From Ignavibacteriota bacterium (GTDB lineage Bacteria > Bacteroidota > Ignavibacteria > Palsa-1295), in the NCBI GenBank assembly GCA_003151825.1, contig PLYO01000024.1, positions 40,622 to 94,240 on the forward strand: a stretch of DNA of 53,619 bases, in the 5' to 3' direction. Below the pieces are notes generated by a model. It saw only the letters and a list, made by a program, of their open reading frames with translations, was not told the origin of the DNA and did no database searches. The translations under genes were made by a program, and so were the position numbers. Below are positions 33,072 to 41,617 of the stretch, piece by piece; position 1 is the first letter of the stretch, and each line of letters opens with the position of its first letter.

Positions 33072-34382
33072 TTGTTACCAACTGTCGCAATAGTCGGCCG
33101 TCCAAATGTCGGGAAATCGACGCTGTTTAACCGGCTGGCCGGTGAACGGCGCGCTATTACCGAAGCCACATCCGGCGTTACGCGCGATAGGCATTACACC
33201 AAAGCCGAATGGTCCGGATATGAGTATAATCTGATCGATACCGGTGGGGTTGTCTCCGGTTCCCATGATATTTTCGAGCGAGCGATCAAAGAGCAAGCGG
33301 AAATCGCTATCGACGAAGCGGATGTCATCCTCTTCGTTGCCGATGTTGCCTCCGGACTTCATCCGCTCGATTCCGAAGTCGCACAGATGCTGCGAAAATC
33401 CGGCAAACCGGTTTTCCTGCTCGCCAACAAAGCCGATAACGAAAAGCGCGAGCCGCTTGCAGCAAGCGAGTTTTATCCGCTTGGTTTGGGAGAACCAATT
33501 CCTATCAGCGCCATCAATGGGCGCGGCGTGGCAGATTTCCTCGATGAACTTCTGAAGAAATTCCCGCCGAAAGAAGAGAAAGGCGATGAGCCTGAACCTC
33601 TGAAACTTGCTATCGTTGGCAAGCCGAACGTTGGGAAATCGAGCTATTTGAATGCGCTCTTGGGACAAGACCGCGCTATCGTCACGCCCATTGCGGGAAC
33701 CACGCGCGATACGCTCCACAGCGATTACAGCTACTACGGACAAAAAATCACACTGATCGATACCGCCGGACTTCGCCGTAAAAAATATATCTCTGATAGC
33801 ATCGAACTATATTCCACCATTCGCACAATGAAAGCGATCGAGGAGTGCGATGTCGCGCTTGTCATGCTCGACGCCACGCAAGGGATGGAAAATCAGGATG
33901 CGAAGATCGTCAATGAAGTCGTCGATGCACGCAAGGGAGCGGTGATCGTCGTCAACAAATGGGATGCGGTCGAAAAGGATACGATGACCTCCGTGAATTT
34001 TGAAAAACAACTGCGCGAGACGTTCCGAACGCTGGATTACATTCCCATTGTCTTCATCAGCGCGCTAACACATTTGCGGCATACGAAGCCCATCGAGATC
34101 GCGCTGAAAGTAAATGCAGATCGCAAAAAACGTATCACCACCAATGAATTGAATGGCGTGCTTTTGGAAGAGATTAGCAAAACTCCGCCGCCCGGTGTAC
34201 GCGGGCACGATCTGCGCATTAATTACATCACACAAGTCAATACCGAACCGCCCGTCTTCGCCTTTTTTTCCAATTTTCCCGAAGAAATCCCCAGCGCCTA
34301 CAAACGATTCCTGGAACGCGCCCTCCGTAACCATTTCGGCTTCGAAGGCGTGACGGTTTCGTTTGTGTTTCGGAAGAAATAG
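33072..34382 (+). CDS. der: Ribosome-associated GTPase Der (EngA)
   Basis: Der has two tandem GTPase domains and is needed for 50S assembly. The 436-aa product shows G1 GRPNVGKSTLF, G3 DTGG and G4 NKAD in the first domain, G1 GKPNVGKSSYL, G3 DTAG and G4 NKWD in the second, then the KH-like C-terminal domain ending RKK. The start is TTG 33072, giving MLPTVAIVGRPNVG, the usual N-terminus; no ATG is available. Heptamer repeats run up to the start and no Shine-Dalgarno is seen. The last 20 codons are partly duplicated at 34513-34575. Confidence 0.96.
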   Translation: MLPTVAIVGRPNVGKSTLFNRLAGERRAITEATSGVTRDRHYTKAEWSGYEYNLIDTGGVVSGSHDIFERAIKEQAEIAIDEADVILFVADVASGLHPLDSEVAQMLRKSGKPVFLLANKADNEKREPLAASEFYPLGLGEPIPISAINGRGVADFLDELLKKFPPKEEKGDEPEPLKLAIVGKPNVGKSSYLNALLGQDRAIVTPIAGTTRDTLHSDYSYYGQKITLIDTAGLRRKKYISDSIELYSTIRTMKAIEECDVALVMLDATQGMENQDAKIVNEVVDARKGAVIVVNKWDAVEKDTMTSVNFEKQLRETFRTLDYIPIVFISALTHLRHTKPIEIALKVNADRKKRITTNELNGVLLEEISKTPPPGVRGHDLRINYITQVNTEPPVFAFFSNFPEEIPSAYKRFLERALRNHFGFEGVTVSFVFRKK

Positions 34383-34443
34383 ATAGATAAACACAATGGC
34401 GTTCTCTCGGAAAGCAAGCAAATGTGTGTTTGTGACACCGCCC

Positions 34444-34502
34444 GTGTACACCGGGTTTCAACCCGGTGGGACAGCTTGATCGGGTTAAAACCCGGTGTAC
34501 AC
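34444..34502. repeat. Dispersed inverted-repeat element (GTGTACACCGGGTTT family)
   Basis: GTGTACACCGGGTTT at 34444 and its inverse ending at 34502 bound a small element containing CAACCCGGT and CGGGTTAAAACCCGG. A relative lies at 37120-37174. Confidence 0.8.
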
Positions 34503-34506
34503 CCGG

Positions 34507-34575
34507 AACTTAGCCCTCCGCAAGCACTTCGGCTTTGTAGGCGTGACCGTTTCATTTGTGTTTCGGAAGAAATAG
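34507..34575 (+). pseudogene. Duplicated 3' end of der
   Basis: The frame 34507-34575 reads NLALRKHFGFVGVTVSFVFR, KK, stop. The true der end reads ALRNHFGFEGVTVSFVFRKK. Over 63 aligned bases (34513-34575 against the der tail ending at 34382) I count seven differences, five of them silent third-position changes. This fragment has no start and cannot make a protein. Third-position divergence suggests it was once an expressed der end, either displaced by recombination or derived from a related allele. Confidence 0.8.
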
Positions 34576-34666
34576 AAAGGTTTCCGCAGCAAAAAAATAG
34601 GCAGAAAAAAATCCTCTCCCGGTTCGGCACAACTTGGGCGATCTGTAAGTTTAAGAGCGTCCATTC

Positions 34667-36088
34667 ATGGTTTTTAACAGCCTTGCATTCGCCATTTTCC
34701 TGCCGATCGTCCTTATCGGCTATTATTTGCTGCCCTTCAAAGGCCAGAACAGGTTTTTGCTCGTGGCCAGCCTCGTCTTTTATGCATGGTGGGATTGGCG
34801 GTTTCTGGGGCTGCTCGGCCTTACGATTGTCGTCGATTATTATGCATCCCAGGCCATCAAGCGCGCCGATACCAAGCAGAAAAAGCTGCGGTGGCTTCGA
34901 CTTTCGCTTGCGAGCAATATACTTGTGCTCAGTGTCTTCAAGTATGACAATTTCTTTATCTCGTCGTTTCAGGGGATGCTCACCGCAATCGGGTTCCATG
35001 TGCATCCGGTCACGCTGCAACTTGCGCTGCCGATCGGGATCAGCTTCTACACGTTCATGTCGATGTCCTATGTAATCGACGTGTATTGGGGCAAGTTCGA
35101 GCCGGCGGAAAATTTCTGGGATTTCGCGCTCTTCGTTTCCTATTTCCCGCATCTCGTGGCCGGCCCGATCTTGCGCGCGGGACAGCTTCTGCCGCAGATC
35201 ATGAAGCCGCGCACCGTTTCGAAAGAGCAAATCCGCGATGGACTGACGCTGATGCTCGTCGGATATGCAAGAAAAGTTCTCATCGCCGATATGCTGGCGG
35301 GTTACGTCGATGAAGCATTCCGAAACATTCCCGGCATGACGAGCGCGGACCTTGTCGTCCGTCTCTGGCTGTGCGCAATTCAAATCTATGGCGATTTCGC
35401 CGGCTATAGCGACATCGCGCGCGGCGTCAGCAAGCTGTTCGGCATCGAACTTCATCTCAATTTTGCAACGCCACTGCTCTCGCAAAACATCACGGAGTTC
35501 TGGCGAAGGTGGCATATCACGCTTTCAAGCTGGCTGCGCGATTATGTTTATATTCCGCTCGGCGGAAGCCGACATGGAGAAGTGAAAACCAACCGAAATC
35601 TCATGCTGACCATGCTCACGAGCGGCCTATGGCATGGCGCGAACTGGACTTTCATTGGATTCGGAGCTTTCCATGGCATTGCATTAATACTCCACAAGGC
35701 ATGGATGCACATTACGAACAATCCTGTGCCAAAAGATTACGGCACTCGTGCGTGGAGATGGTTTACGCCGCTTAAAGTTTTCGTGACCTTCAATACGTTT
35801 GCATTTTCGCTTGTATTATTTCGCAGTCCGAACTTTGGAACTGCATGGCAGTATATTTCACGCTTATTTGCGATGCATCCGGGTATTCATCTGGGAACTT
35901 CGCTCTTCGTCGTTCCATTCATGCTGCTTGGCCTGTCGCTAGATCTTGCGCAATATACCGGCATCGGGCAACGAATGATTGCATCCATGAATTTCGTGAC
36001 TCGCACCATCGCGTTCGGAGTATTGCTGGCCCTCGTGCTCATTGCCGGCAGCGACAACAGCCTTCCATTCGTTTATTTCCAGTTTTGA
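34667..36088 (+). CDS. MBOAT-family O-acyltransferase (AlgI/PatA-like)
   Basis: A 473-aa polytopic membrane enzyme that passes acetyl groups across the membrane for O-acetylation of a surface glycan. The family is seen in MVFNSLAFAIFLPIVLIGYY, LALPIGISFYTFMSMSYVID, the FVSYFPHLVAGPILRAGQLLPQ loop, DFAGYSDIARGVSKLFGIEL, NITEFWRRWHITLSSWLRDYVYIPLG and the SGLWHGANWTFIGFGAFHG segment containing the catalytic His. It overlaps the next gene by TGATG (36086-36090). That gene encodes a GDSL/SGNH-type partner, the standard two-part arrangement. The glycan acceptor is unknown. Confidence 0.95.
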   Translation: MVFNSLAFAIFLPIVLIGYYLLPFKGQNRFLLVASLVFYAWWDWRFLGLLGLTIVVDYYASQAIKRADTKQKKLRWLRLSLASNILVLSVFKYDNFFISSFQGMLTAIGFHVHPVTLQLALPIGISFYTFMSMSYVIDVYWGKFEPAENFWDFALFVSYFPHLVAGPILRAGQLLPQIMKPRTVSKEQIRDGLTLMLVGYARKVLIADMLAGYVDEAFRNIPGMTSADLVVRLWLCAIQIYGDFAGYSDIARGVSKLFGIELHLNFATPLLSQNITEFWRRWHITLSSWLRDYVYIPLGGSRHGEVKTNRNLMLTMLTSGLWHGANWTFIGFGAFHGIALILHKAWMHITNNPVPKDYGTRAWRWFTPLKVFVTFNTFAFSLVLFRSPNFGTAWQYISRLFAMHPGIHLGTSLFVVPFMLLGLSLDLAQYTGIGQRMIASMNFVTRTIAFGVLLALVLIAGSDNSLPFVYFQF

Positions 36089-37110
36089 TGGCATTTGAAT
36101 TTCTAAAACAAAATCGCAAAGAATTCCGTATGCTGATCGTCTCCGCGATCGGCATTGGAGTCGTTGCGTATGCGCTTATCTCCGCGCTGGTGCTGGCTGT
36201 TCCTCATTTGCCGCTGGCGAATAAGCGGACGTTTTATGGCCTGTTACGCGCGCAAATGGCGGTCGATCTCGGCCAAACGCTACCGAGCAGCGGACGTGGA
36301 ATGGTGTTATTTCTCGGCTCGTCTGTTGTGGAGCGCGGGATTTCCGAGCAATCGGTCGATTCGGTGTTTCATGTACAGAATCTTCCACTCGAAAGCATGA
36401 ATGCCGGCACGGGCGGATTTTCCGCCGAAGCCAATCTTCCGATGTTCCGCGCCATGCTCGACGATGGACTGAAGCCGAAGTATGTCGTGTATGGCGTCAG
36501 CATTCAGGAACTAAATGGCGCATCGACCGTTCACGCCTTCTTTGGAACAAAAGATACGGCCTCGGTCAAACTCAAGCCCAAAACATTCTGGAATATTCTT
36601 CGCTATGGCCCGATGGCCTTGGCGCCGCTCATGAACGCCGATCATCTTCATCAATATGTTTTTGCGGCGAACAATGCGTTCCGGGACGTTCCCAACTTAA
36701 ATCTCTTCAATCGGCTGATGTTCGGCGAAAACAGCCCTCCGCGTGATAGCGCGTACCGATTCGAGCCAACGTATCTGAACGATCTGAGAGAAATTGTAAC
36801 GATGTGCCAGTCGCGTGGAATAAAAGTGGCGATTTATAATGCGCCGCTCCGCAAGCGCGCACCGGACGAAGTGGATATCCCCTACGAGCACCGCGCCGAT
36901 TGCTACCAAAAAGTGCTTGGCTTGGCTCGTGAGCAAAATATCCCGCTCTGGAATTTCGATCGCTCGGGAATGTTTGCTCCCGCCGAATTTCAAGACAATT
37001 ATCATCTCACTCCCATCGGCGCGAGGAAGGTTTCTGCGATGCTTGCGGATTCCATCTCCCGCTGGCGAGCCGCAACGTTTAGCCAGGATGGGATGGAAAC
37101 GCTGGAATAA
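36088..37110 (+). CDS. SGNH-fold O-acetylation partner protein (AlgJ/AlgX-like)
   Basis: A 340-aa protein with one N-terminal membrane anchor (about 15-38, MLIVSAIGIGVVAYALISAL) and a periplasmic SGNH-hydrolase fold. The nucleophile loop is MVLFLGSSVVERGIS, the Gly and Asn blocks are SMNAGTGGF and VAIYNAPL, and the catalytic Asp-His pair lies in FQDNYHLTPIGARKVSAML. ATG 36088 overlaps the MBOAT stop, so the two are cotranslated. It probably takes acetyl from the MBOAT protein and transfers it to an exported polysaccharide. Confidence 0.87.
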   Translation: MAFEFLKQNRKEFRMLIVSAIGIGVVAYALISALVLAVPHLPLANKRTFYGLLRAQMAVDLGQTLPSSGRGMVLFLGSSVVERGISEQSVDSVFHVQNLPLESMNAGTGGFSAEANLPMFRAMLDDGLKPKYVVYGVSIQELNGASTVHAFFGTKDTASVKLKPKTFWNILRYGPMALAPLMNADHLHQYVFAANNAFRDVPNLNLFNRLMFGENSPPRDSAYRFEPTYLNDLREIVTMCQSRGIKVAIYNAPLRKRAPDEVDIPYEHRADCYQKVLGLAREQNIPLWNFDRSGMFAPAEFQDNYHLTPIGARKVSAMLADSISRWRAATFSQDGMETLE

Positions 37111-37119
37111 CTATTTCTT

Positions 37120-37174
37120 GTGTACACCGGGTTTTAACCCGGTCGAGAGCGGGTTTTAACCCGCTCTACACAAC
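37120..37174. repeat. Dispersed inverted-repeat element (GTGTACACCGGGTTT family)
   Basis: GTGTACACCGGGTTTTAACC followed by CGGTCGAGAGCGGGTTTTAA and CCCGCTCTACAC. It is related to 34444-34502 and fills the spacer between two convergent genes. Confidence 0.75.
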
Positions 37175-37182
37175 ACCTTGAA

Positions 37183-37716
37183 TTAACTCCGAATAAGAAA
37201 AAATAGCACAACGACCGCTGCCGCGCCCAGCACCACTAATATCGGTTCGAGCGTGCTCGACCAAAATCCACTCGGTGAAGAACCGTAGTGAACATAACGA
37301 TCGGTATTATGCTGCAGTTGATTCCAATCGTTCGGAGTAAGCTCAAGATTAAGCGTTCGAGCGAGTGTGCGCGGCACTGCAAGCGAATTCATCGGCTGCA
37401 ATAGTTCTCCCTGCACAGTAATGTCCATGCGAGCAGCCCCCGAATCAGCACGCTGAACGTTTGCCGAAAGCTGCGAGACGTAAAAAATCGGGGTTACCGA
37501 AAAAGTTATCTTCGGCATGGCGGCGATGAGCGGAACGAGCGCGCTATCTCCGGCCATGATAGCGGGAACGCCATCGACCACAGGCATCATTCCGCCGAGC
37601 GCGGCAGCCAACATGGAATCGGCTCGCGTCAGCTGTGCGTTACTCGCAGTAGAATAAAAGAAGAGAATGACAAATGACAAATGACAAATGACAAATGAGT
37701 TTCTTTCATTGGTCAT
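37183..37716 (-). CDS. Small exported protein with C-terminal membrane segment
   Basis: A 177-aa protein with a signal peptide from ATG 37716 (MTNERNSFVICHLSFVILFF, cleavage near SNAQ) and a C-terminal hydrophobic helix (ILVVLGAAAVVVLFFLIRS). The core (about 35-150) is beta-rich with TPIFYVSQLSANVQRADSGA and LTPNDWNQLQHNTDRYVHYG and no known domain. Part of the signal peptide is encoded by the 7-bp repeats at 37666-37693. An upstream ATG at 37749 also lies near these repeats. Function unknown. Confidence 0.65.
   Translation of the reverse strand: MTNERNSFVICHLSFVILFFYSTASNAQLTRADSMLAAALGGMMPVVDGVPAIMAGDSALVPLIAAMPKITFSVTPIFYVSQLSANVQRADSGAARMDITVQGELLQPMNSLAVPRTLARTLNLELTPNDWNQLQHNTDRYVHYGSSPSGFWSSTLEPILVVLGAAAVVVLFFLIRS
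37666..37693. repeat. Heptamer tandem array inside signal-peptide codons
   Basis: Four units of AATGACA in tandem. On the minus strand they encode the hydrophobic stretch FVICHLSFVI of the protein at 37183. The repeat period of 7 shifts the frame each unit, so four codon patterns are mixed. Confidence 0.85.
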
Positions 37717-37733
37717 CCATTTTTCCCATCTCC

Positions 37734-37768
37734 ATTTGTCATTTGTCATTCGTAATTTGTCATTCTTA
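37734..37768. repeat. Heptamer tandem array, 5 units, inverted relative to 37666
   Basis: ATTTGTC, ATTTGTC, ATTCGTA, ATTTGTC and ATTCTTA in tandem, reaching the stop codon of the glutamate dehydrogenase gene. Its units are largely complementary to the AATGACA units at 37666, so the two arrays could fold together. Confidence 0.75.
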
Positions 37769-39091
37769 CCCGTAAATCCCGCGCAGTCTCAGCGTTCGCG
37801 CGACCTTATCGATCGCAAGGATATACGATGCAAGCCGAAGCGGGACTTTATGCTTGAGCGACGTCTCATGCACGCGATCGAACGCACTGTTCATCGCTTC
37901 CTCGAGCCGTTCGTTGACGACTTCGAGGGTCCAGCCATAGCCCATGCGGTTCTGCACCCATTCGAAATAGCTCACGGTGACGCCGCCGGCATTCGCCAAG
38001 ATATCGGGCACGACAAGCACGCCTTTGGATTCCAGAATCGGATCGGCGCCGGCCGTCGTCGGACCATTGGCGCCTTCGACAATTAGCTTTGCGTGAATAT
38101 TATGCGCGTTGCGTTTCGTGATACGATCTTCGCGGGCAGCCGGCACGAGCACATCGCACGGGAGCGTCAGAAGTTGTTCGTTGGTGATCTTTTCGCCACC
38201 TTTCCAGCCATCGAGGAGAAACTCATGCGTTTCTGAATAGTGAATGGCATCGTCCACGTCGATGCCAGCATCGTTGTGGTAGGCTCCGCTAATATCGGAA
38301 ATTCCGATGATCTTCGCGCCCTCCGCTGCAATGAGTTGGGCCGAGATCGAGCCGACATTGCCAAACCCCTCGACGGCGACCGTAGCATGGTTCGGCTTGA
38401 TACCAAGTTTGTCCATCCCGCGAAGCGCGGAGTGCATTACGCCGCGACCCGTCGCTTCCCTGCGGCCTTTGCTTCCGCCGAGCACGAGCGGCTTGCCCGT
38501 CACGACACCCGGCTCGGTACGCCGCATGTGCATCGAATAGGTATCTAAAATCCACGCCATGGTCTGCTCGTTCGTGTTTACGTCCGGCGCGGGAATATCG
38601 CGGTCGGGACCGAAGACATCGAGCATGTTCGCCGTGTAACGCCGCGTAATTTTTTCGATCTGCTGCATCGTGAGCTTACGCGGATCACATCGCACGCCAC
38701 CCTTCGCGCCGCCAAACGGAATATCGACGACCGCGCATTTCCAGGTCATCCACGCGGCCAGCGCCTTCACTTCGTCGAGATTCACATCCGGCGCATACCG
38801 AATGCCGCCCTTGCTCGGTCCTAAAATATCGTTATGGATGACGCGGTATCCCTCGAAAACCTGCATCGAGCCATCGTCCATTTGAATCGGAATGGAGACG
38901 ATGACGGATTTGACCGGCGTTTTGAGGTAGTTGTAAATGCCCGGTTCGAGATGGAGAATTTCCGCCGCGCGATCGAATCGCTGCATCATGGATTCCAGCG
39001 GATTATCCTTATCGACAATCGGAGCCGGCTCCTTATAAATGGAGGGTGCTATCGTGGCAGTTTTCGGGAGGTCGTTGGTAGTAGTTGCCAT
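37766..39091 (-). CDS. gdhA: Glutamate dehydrogenase (Glu/Leu/Phe/Val family)
   Basis: This enzyme interconverts glutamate and 2-oxoglutarate plus ammonia using NAD(P)H, linking carbon and nitrogen metabolism. The 441-aa product has the substrate domain with YRVIHNDILGPSKGGIRYAP, the catalytic lysine in DIPFGGAKGGV, RDIPAPDVNTNEQTMAWILD, and the Rossmann domain with AVEGFGNVGSISAQLI and a C-terminal region containing LIVEGANGPTTAGAD and ILANAGGVTVSYFEW. An Asp/Ser at the cofactor loop (GISDISGAY) leans toward NAD. A 25-residue N-terminal extension is present. Confidence 0.95.
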   Translation of the reverse strand: MATTTNDLPKTATIAPSIYKEPAPIVDKDNPLESMMQRFDRAAEILHLEPGIYNYLKTPVKSVIVSIPIQMDDGSMQVFEGYRVIHNDILGPSKGGIRYAPDVNLDEVKALAAWMTWKCAVVDIPFGGAKGGVRCDPRKLTMQQIEKITRRYTANMLDVFGPDRDIPAPDVNTNEQTMAWILDTYSMHMRRTEPGVVTGKPLVLGGSKGRREATGRGVMHSALRGMDKLGIKPNHATVAVEGFGNVGSISAQLIAAEGAKIIGISDISGAYHNDAGIDVDDAIHYSETHEFLLDGWKGGEKITNEQLLTLPCDVLVPAAREDRITKRNAHNIHAKLIVEGANGPTTAGADPILESKGVLVVPDILANAGGVTVSYFEWVQNRMGYGWTLEVVNERLEEAMNSAFDRVHETSLKHKVPLRLASYILAIDKVARTLRLRGIYG

Positions 39092-39126
39092 TAGTGTTTA
39101 ATTAAGTCCATTCGAGGACGTCTAAA

Positions 39127-39142
39127 GCATCGCAGGCGATGC
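39127..39142. repeat. GCATCGC palindrome
   Basis: GCATCGCAGGCGATGC. Close relatives occur at 16478-16495 and 32790-32805. Confidence 0.5.
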
Positions 39143-39210
39143 TGGAAGGCGTCCGTGAATTTGTCGCAAAGGACAATAACAAACACGGAGCTACTTTCTT
39201 TCCGGCGATT

Positions 39211-40119
39211 TTACCAGGGGATTTCGTGAGAATCGACCGGCTTAACATCGAATCCGACCACCCGCGCGAGAAGCTGCTGCGTCAGAACCGGGTCATCATC
39301 TAAAAAATGGCGAGAGCGCTGACGGGCCTGACGCACTTGCTCCGGATCGAGATCGGCCATGATGAGGTCTTCCTCGAAAAATGCGCCACGCGCAATCGTT
39401 TCGCCCGAGGGCGCGACAATTTCCGAACCGCCCCAAAAATTAACGCCATCTTCGACGCCCACGCGGTTGACGAACGCGACGAAGCATCCGAAGAGCCGCG
39501 CATACGCCGCATGGTGCTCACGGTTGATCGTGTAATTTTCAGGATCGCTCGGGGAGTTCTTTTGACTTTCGCCGGTGCCTAACCGCGTGGGGCTGGCCGC
39601 AATGGTGACGATAAGTTGCGCGCCATCCGCCGCTAAAACATACGGAAGAGCCGGATGCCACAAATCTTCGCACACGAGCAATCCCACGCGCCCAAGCCGC
39701 TCCGATGTAAACGCATCAGCGGCGCGGCCATCGGTAAAATATCTTCCCTCTTCGAAAATTCCATATGTCGGCGGATAGACTTTGCGGTGCGTATGTTTCA
39801 CTTCCCCATCTTCAAAAAGCAGCGCGGCGTTGTAAACGGCCCCGCGTTCGTCTTGCTCCACCGCGCCGCAAACGATTGTAATTTTTTTCGAGAGTTTCCG
39901 AAGCCGTGCGTAGGCCGGCGCATCGAGCGGGGCCGCGCATTCGAAATTGAGATCGCGGAGCGTGTAACCCGTGAGCGATAGTTCGGGAAACACGATGGCA
40001 TTCGCGCCACGCTCTATCGCGCGCTCCGTCCATTCGACGTGGCGCTCGACATTGCGCGGAACATCGCCGAGCACGGAGGAAATCTGGGCGAGCACCAATC
40101 GGCAGGGTTTGAGAAGCAT
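39211..40119 (-). CDS. Carbon-nitrogen hydrolase (nitrilase superfamily)
   Basis: A 302-aa cytoplasmic amidase-type enzyme with the Glu-Lys-Cys triad of the superfamily: Glu46 in IVFPELSLTGY, Lys113 in HTHRKVYPPTYGIFEEG and Cys150 in VGLLVCEDLWHP. The VFPELSLTGY and CEDLWHP blocks resemble the glutaminase domain of NAD synthetase, but no NadE synthetase domain is fused. It may be a free glutaminase-type or omega-amidase-type enzyme; the substrate is not determined. It is on the same strand as gdhA, 119 bp upstream of it. Confidence 0.85.
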   Translation of the reverse strand: MLLKPCRLVLAQISSVLGDVPRNVERHVEWTERAIERGANAIVFPELSLTGYTLRDLNFECAAPLDAPAYARLRKLSKKITIVCGAVEQDERGAVYNAALLFEDGEVKHTHRKVYPPTYGIFEEGRYFTDGRAADAFTSERLGRVGLLVCEDLWHPALPYVLAADGAQLIVTIAASPTRLGTGESQKNSPSDPENYTINREHHAAYARLFGCFVAFVNRVGVEDGVNFWGGSEIVAPSGETIARGAFFEEDLIMADLDPEQVRQARQRSRHFLDDDPVLTQQLLARVVGFDVKPVDSHEIPW

Positions 40120-40160
40120 TATTCCGGCCTTTTACGTCCAATGGGCCTGAGCGGTTTCGC

Positions 40161-41459
40161 TCATCGCTCGATGACAAACATACGCGCCGACGACGCTTCG
40201 CCGGACTCGATGCGATAGAAATAAGGGCCATCCGGCAAGCCACGCGCGTCGAAAGAAACATCGTAGCTGCCGGGAGCATAATAACCGCCCGCAACGGTTG
40301 CAACCGTGCGTCCGGTGGGATCGAACACCCGAAGCGAAATCGGCCCGGATTCCGGCACGGTAAAATGGATGGTTGTGCTGGATGTAACAGGGTTCGGAGT
40401 ATTCTGTTCGAGTGTCAGCAAAGATGGAATATCGCTTCCGCCGGATTTTACGCCGCCGGTGGGAGTTTGATATTGAAAGAGGCCATTCTTCGTCGCGGCA
40501 AAAAGAATCCCATCCCGGTTAATGGCAAGTGCATTGACCGTAGTGGATGTGAGACCGGAGGAGACGTCATTCCAGTCTTTCCCGCTGTCAGTAGAGAGAG
40601 AAATGCCCCCGGAATTCATCGCTTCGAAGATGTTGCCGTTCGTGCCAATGGCGAGAGCATACGATGTCGTACTATTAGCCCCCGAAGGGGTAATCGTAGT
40701 CCAGTCATTGCCATTATCGGTCGTGATAAAAAGTCCGCCCGTGCCTCCCGCCACGATCATACCGCTATCGTTGGAGGCGAAGGTAATCCCATTCCCTAAA
40801 GTGGGCGCACTGGCGAGCAAACCAAAAAAATCACCATTACTACCAGTCCCTCTCTCGATTTCTGATGCCGATGCTTCGAAAATGGATCCCAATGGAGTGG
40901 AAGCAATGTAGGTGGGATGCGATCCACCCAACATATCTCCTCCTTCCGTCCAGGTTGTGCCGTTATCGTCCGAATACAGCAACCCTGTGCTTCCCGTCGC
41001 AAAAAAAAGACGCCCGTTGATTCCAGGTAAAATGGCAGCAAACGCAAGGACCGGGTAATCCTGCGGATCCCCGGAATTCCTGATCTGTACCCACGAATTG
41101 CCATTATCGGTGGAGCGATATTCGTAGCTTCCACCGACAAAAACATCGCCATTCGGATTGACCCCCTTGAAATTAATGCCATACACCGGCCCAAGCGCCG
41201 CTTCGGAAGTAGAATTATTCATCAATGCCCAGGAGTTACCATTATCGGTGGAGCGATAGACGCCAGTGTACGAAAAGAGGGCGTTCTCAGTACCGGCGAA
41301 GATGTCCCCATTGGCGGCAATGGCAAGGGAGGTAGTCGTTCCCTTGAGCCCGGTGTTCGCGGCACCCTGCCAATTTTGGGCGAGTGCCGCGCTCGGCCCC
41401 ATCGCCAGCGCGAGTAAGGTTAAAAAAAGAAATCGAGTCGAAGAGTGGAATCGAATCAT
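40161..41459 (-). CDS. BNR-repeat secreted protein with T9SS sorting domain
   Basis: A 432-aa exported protein. The signal peptide (1-27) ends ALAQ. The body is a beta-propeller built of Asp-box (BNR) repeats: YRSTDNGNSWALM, YRSTDNGNSWVQI, YSDDNGTTWTEGG, ITTDNGNDWTTI and LSTDSGKDWNDV. The final 90 residues (LEQNTPNPVTSSTTIHFTVP, SGPISLRVFDPTGRTVATVA, YFYRIESG) form a classic T9SS type A sorting domain, so it is exported to the surface. Such propellers bind ligands or act as sialidase-like enzymes, but no catalytic set is apparent. Confidence 0.9.
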   Translation of the reverse strand: MIRFHSSTRFLFLTLLALAMGPSAALAQNWQGAANTGLKGTTTSLAIAANGDIFAGTENALFSYTGVYRSTDNGNSWALMNNSTSEAALGPVYGINFKGVNPNGDVFVGGSYEYRSTDNGNSWVQIRNSGDPQDYPVLAFAAILPGINGRLFFATGSTGLLYSDDNGTTWTEGGDMLGGSHPTYIASTPLGSIFEASASEIERGTGSNGDFFGLLASAPTLGNGITFASNDSGMIVAGGTGGLFITTDNGNDWTTITPSGANSTTSYALAIGTNGNIFEAMNSGGISLSTDSGKDWNDVSSGLTSTTVNALAINRDGILFAATKNGLFQYQTPTGGVKSGGSDIPSLLTLEQNTPNPVTSSTTIHFTVPESGPISLRVFDPTGRTVATVAGGYYAPGSYDVSFDARGLPDGPYFYRIESGEASSARMFVIER

Positions 41460-41617
41460 GACGGAAGAATCCTTTCTGTTTTAAAAAGTGACCGAGCAAA
41501 GACTCTTATTAGGACGTTTTAAAACACACAACCTGACAGAACGTTACATCCGGAAAGCCGATTTTTTACCTTATTCCTTAGCCTGCACTACGCAGCTTCG
41601 TTCGTTGTTTGCTCCGA
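41460..41617. other. Spacer with no gene
   Basis: No reading frame is visible. On the minus strand it must hold the promoter of the BNR protein; a TGTAAC word lies near 41543, as upstream of the giant secreted protein at 53429. Nothing further can be said. Confidence 0.4.
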
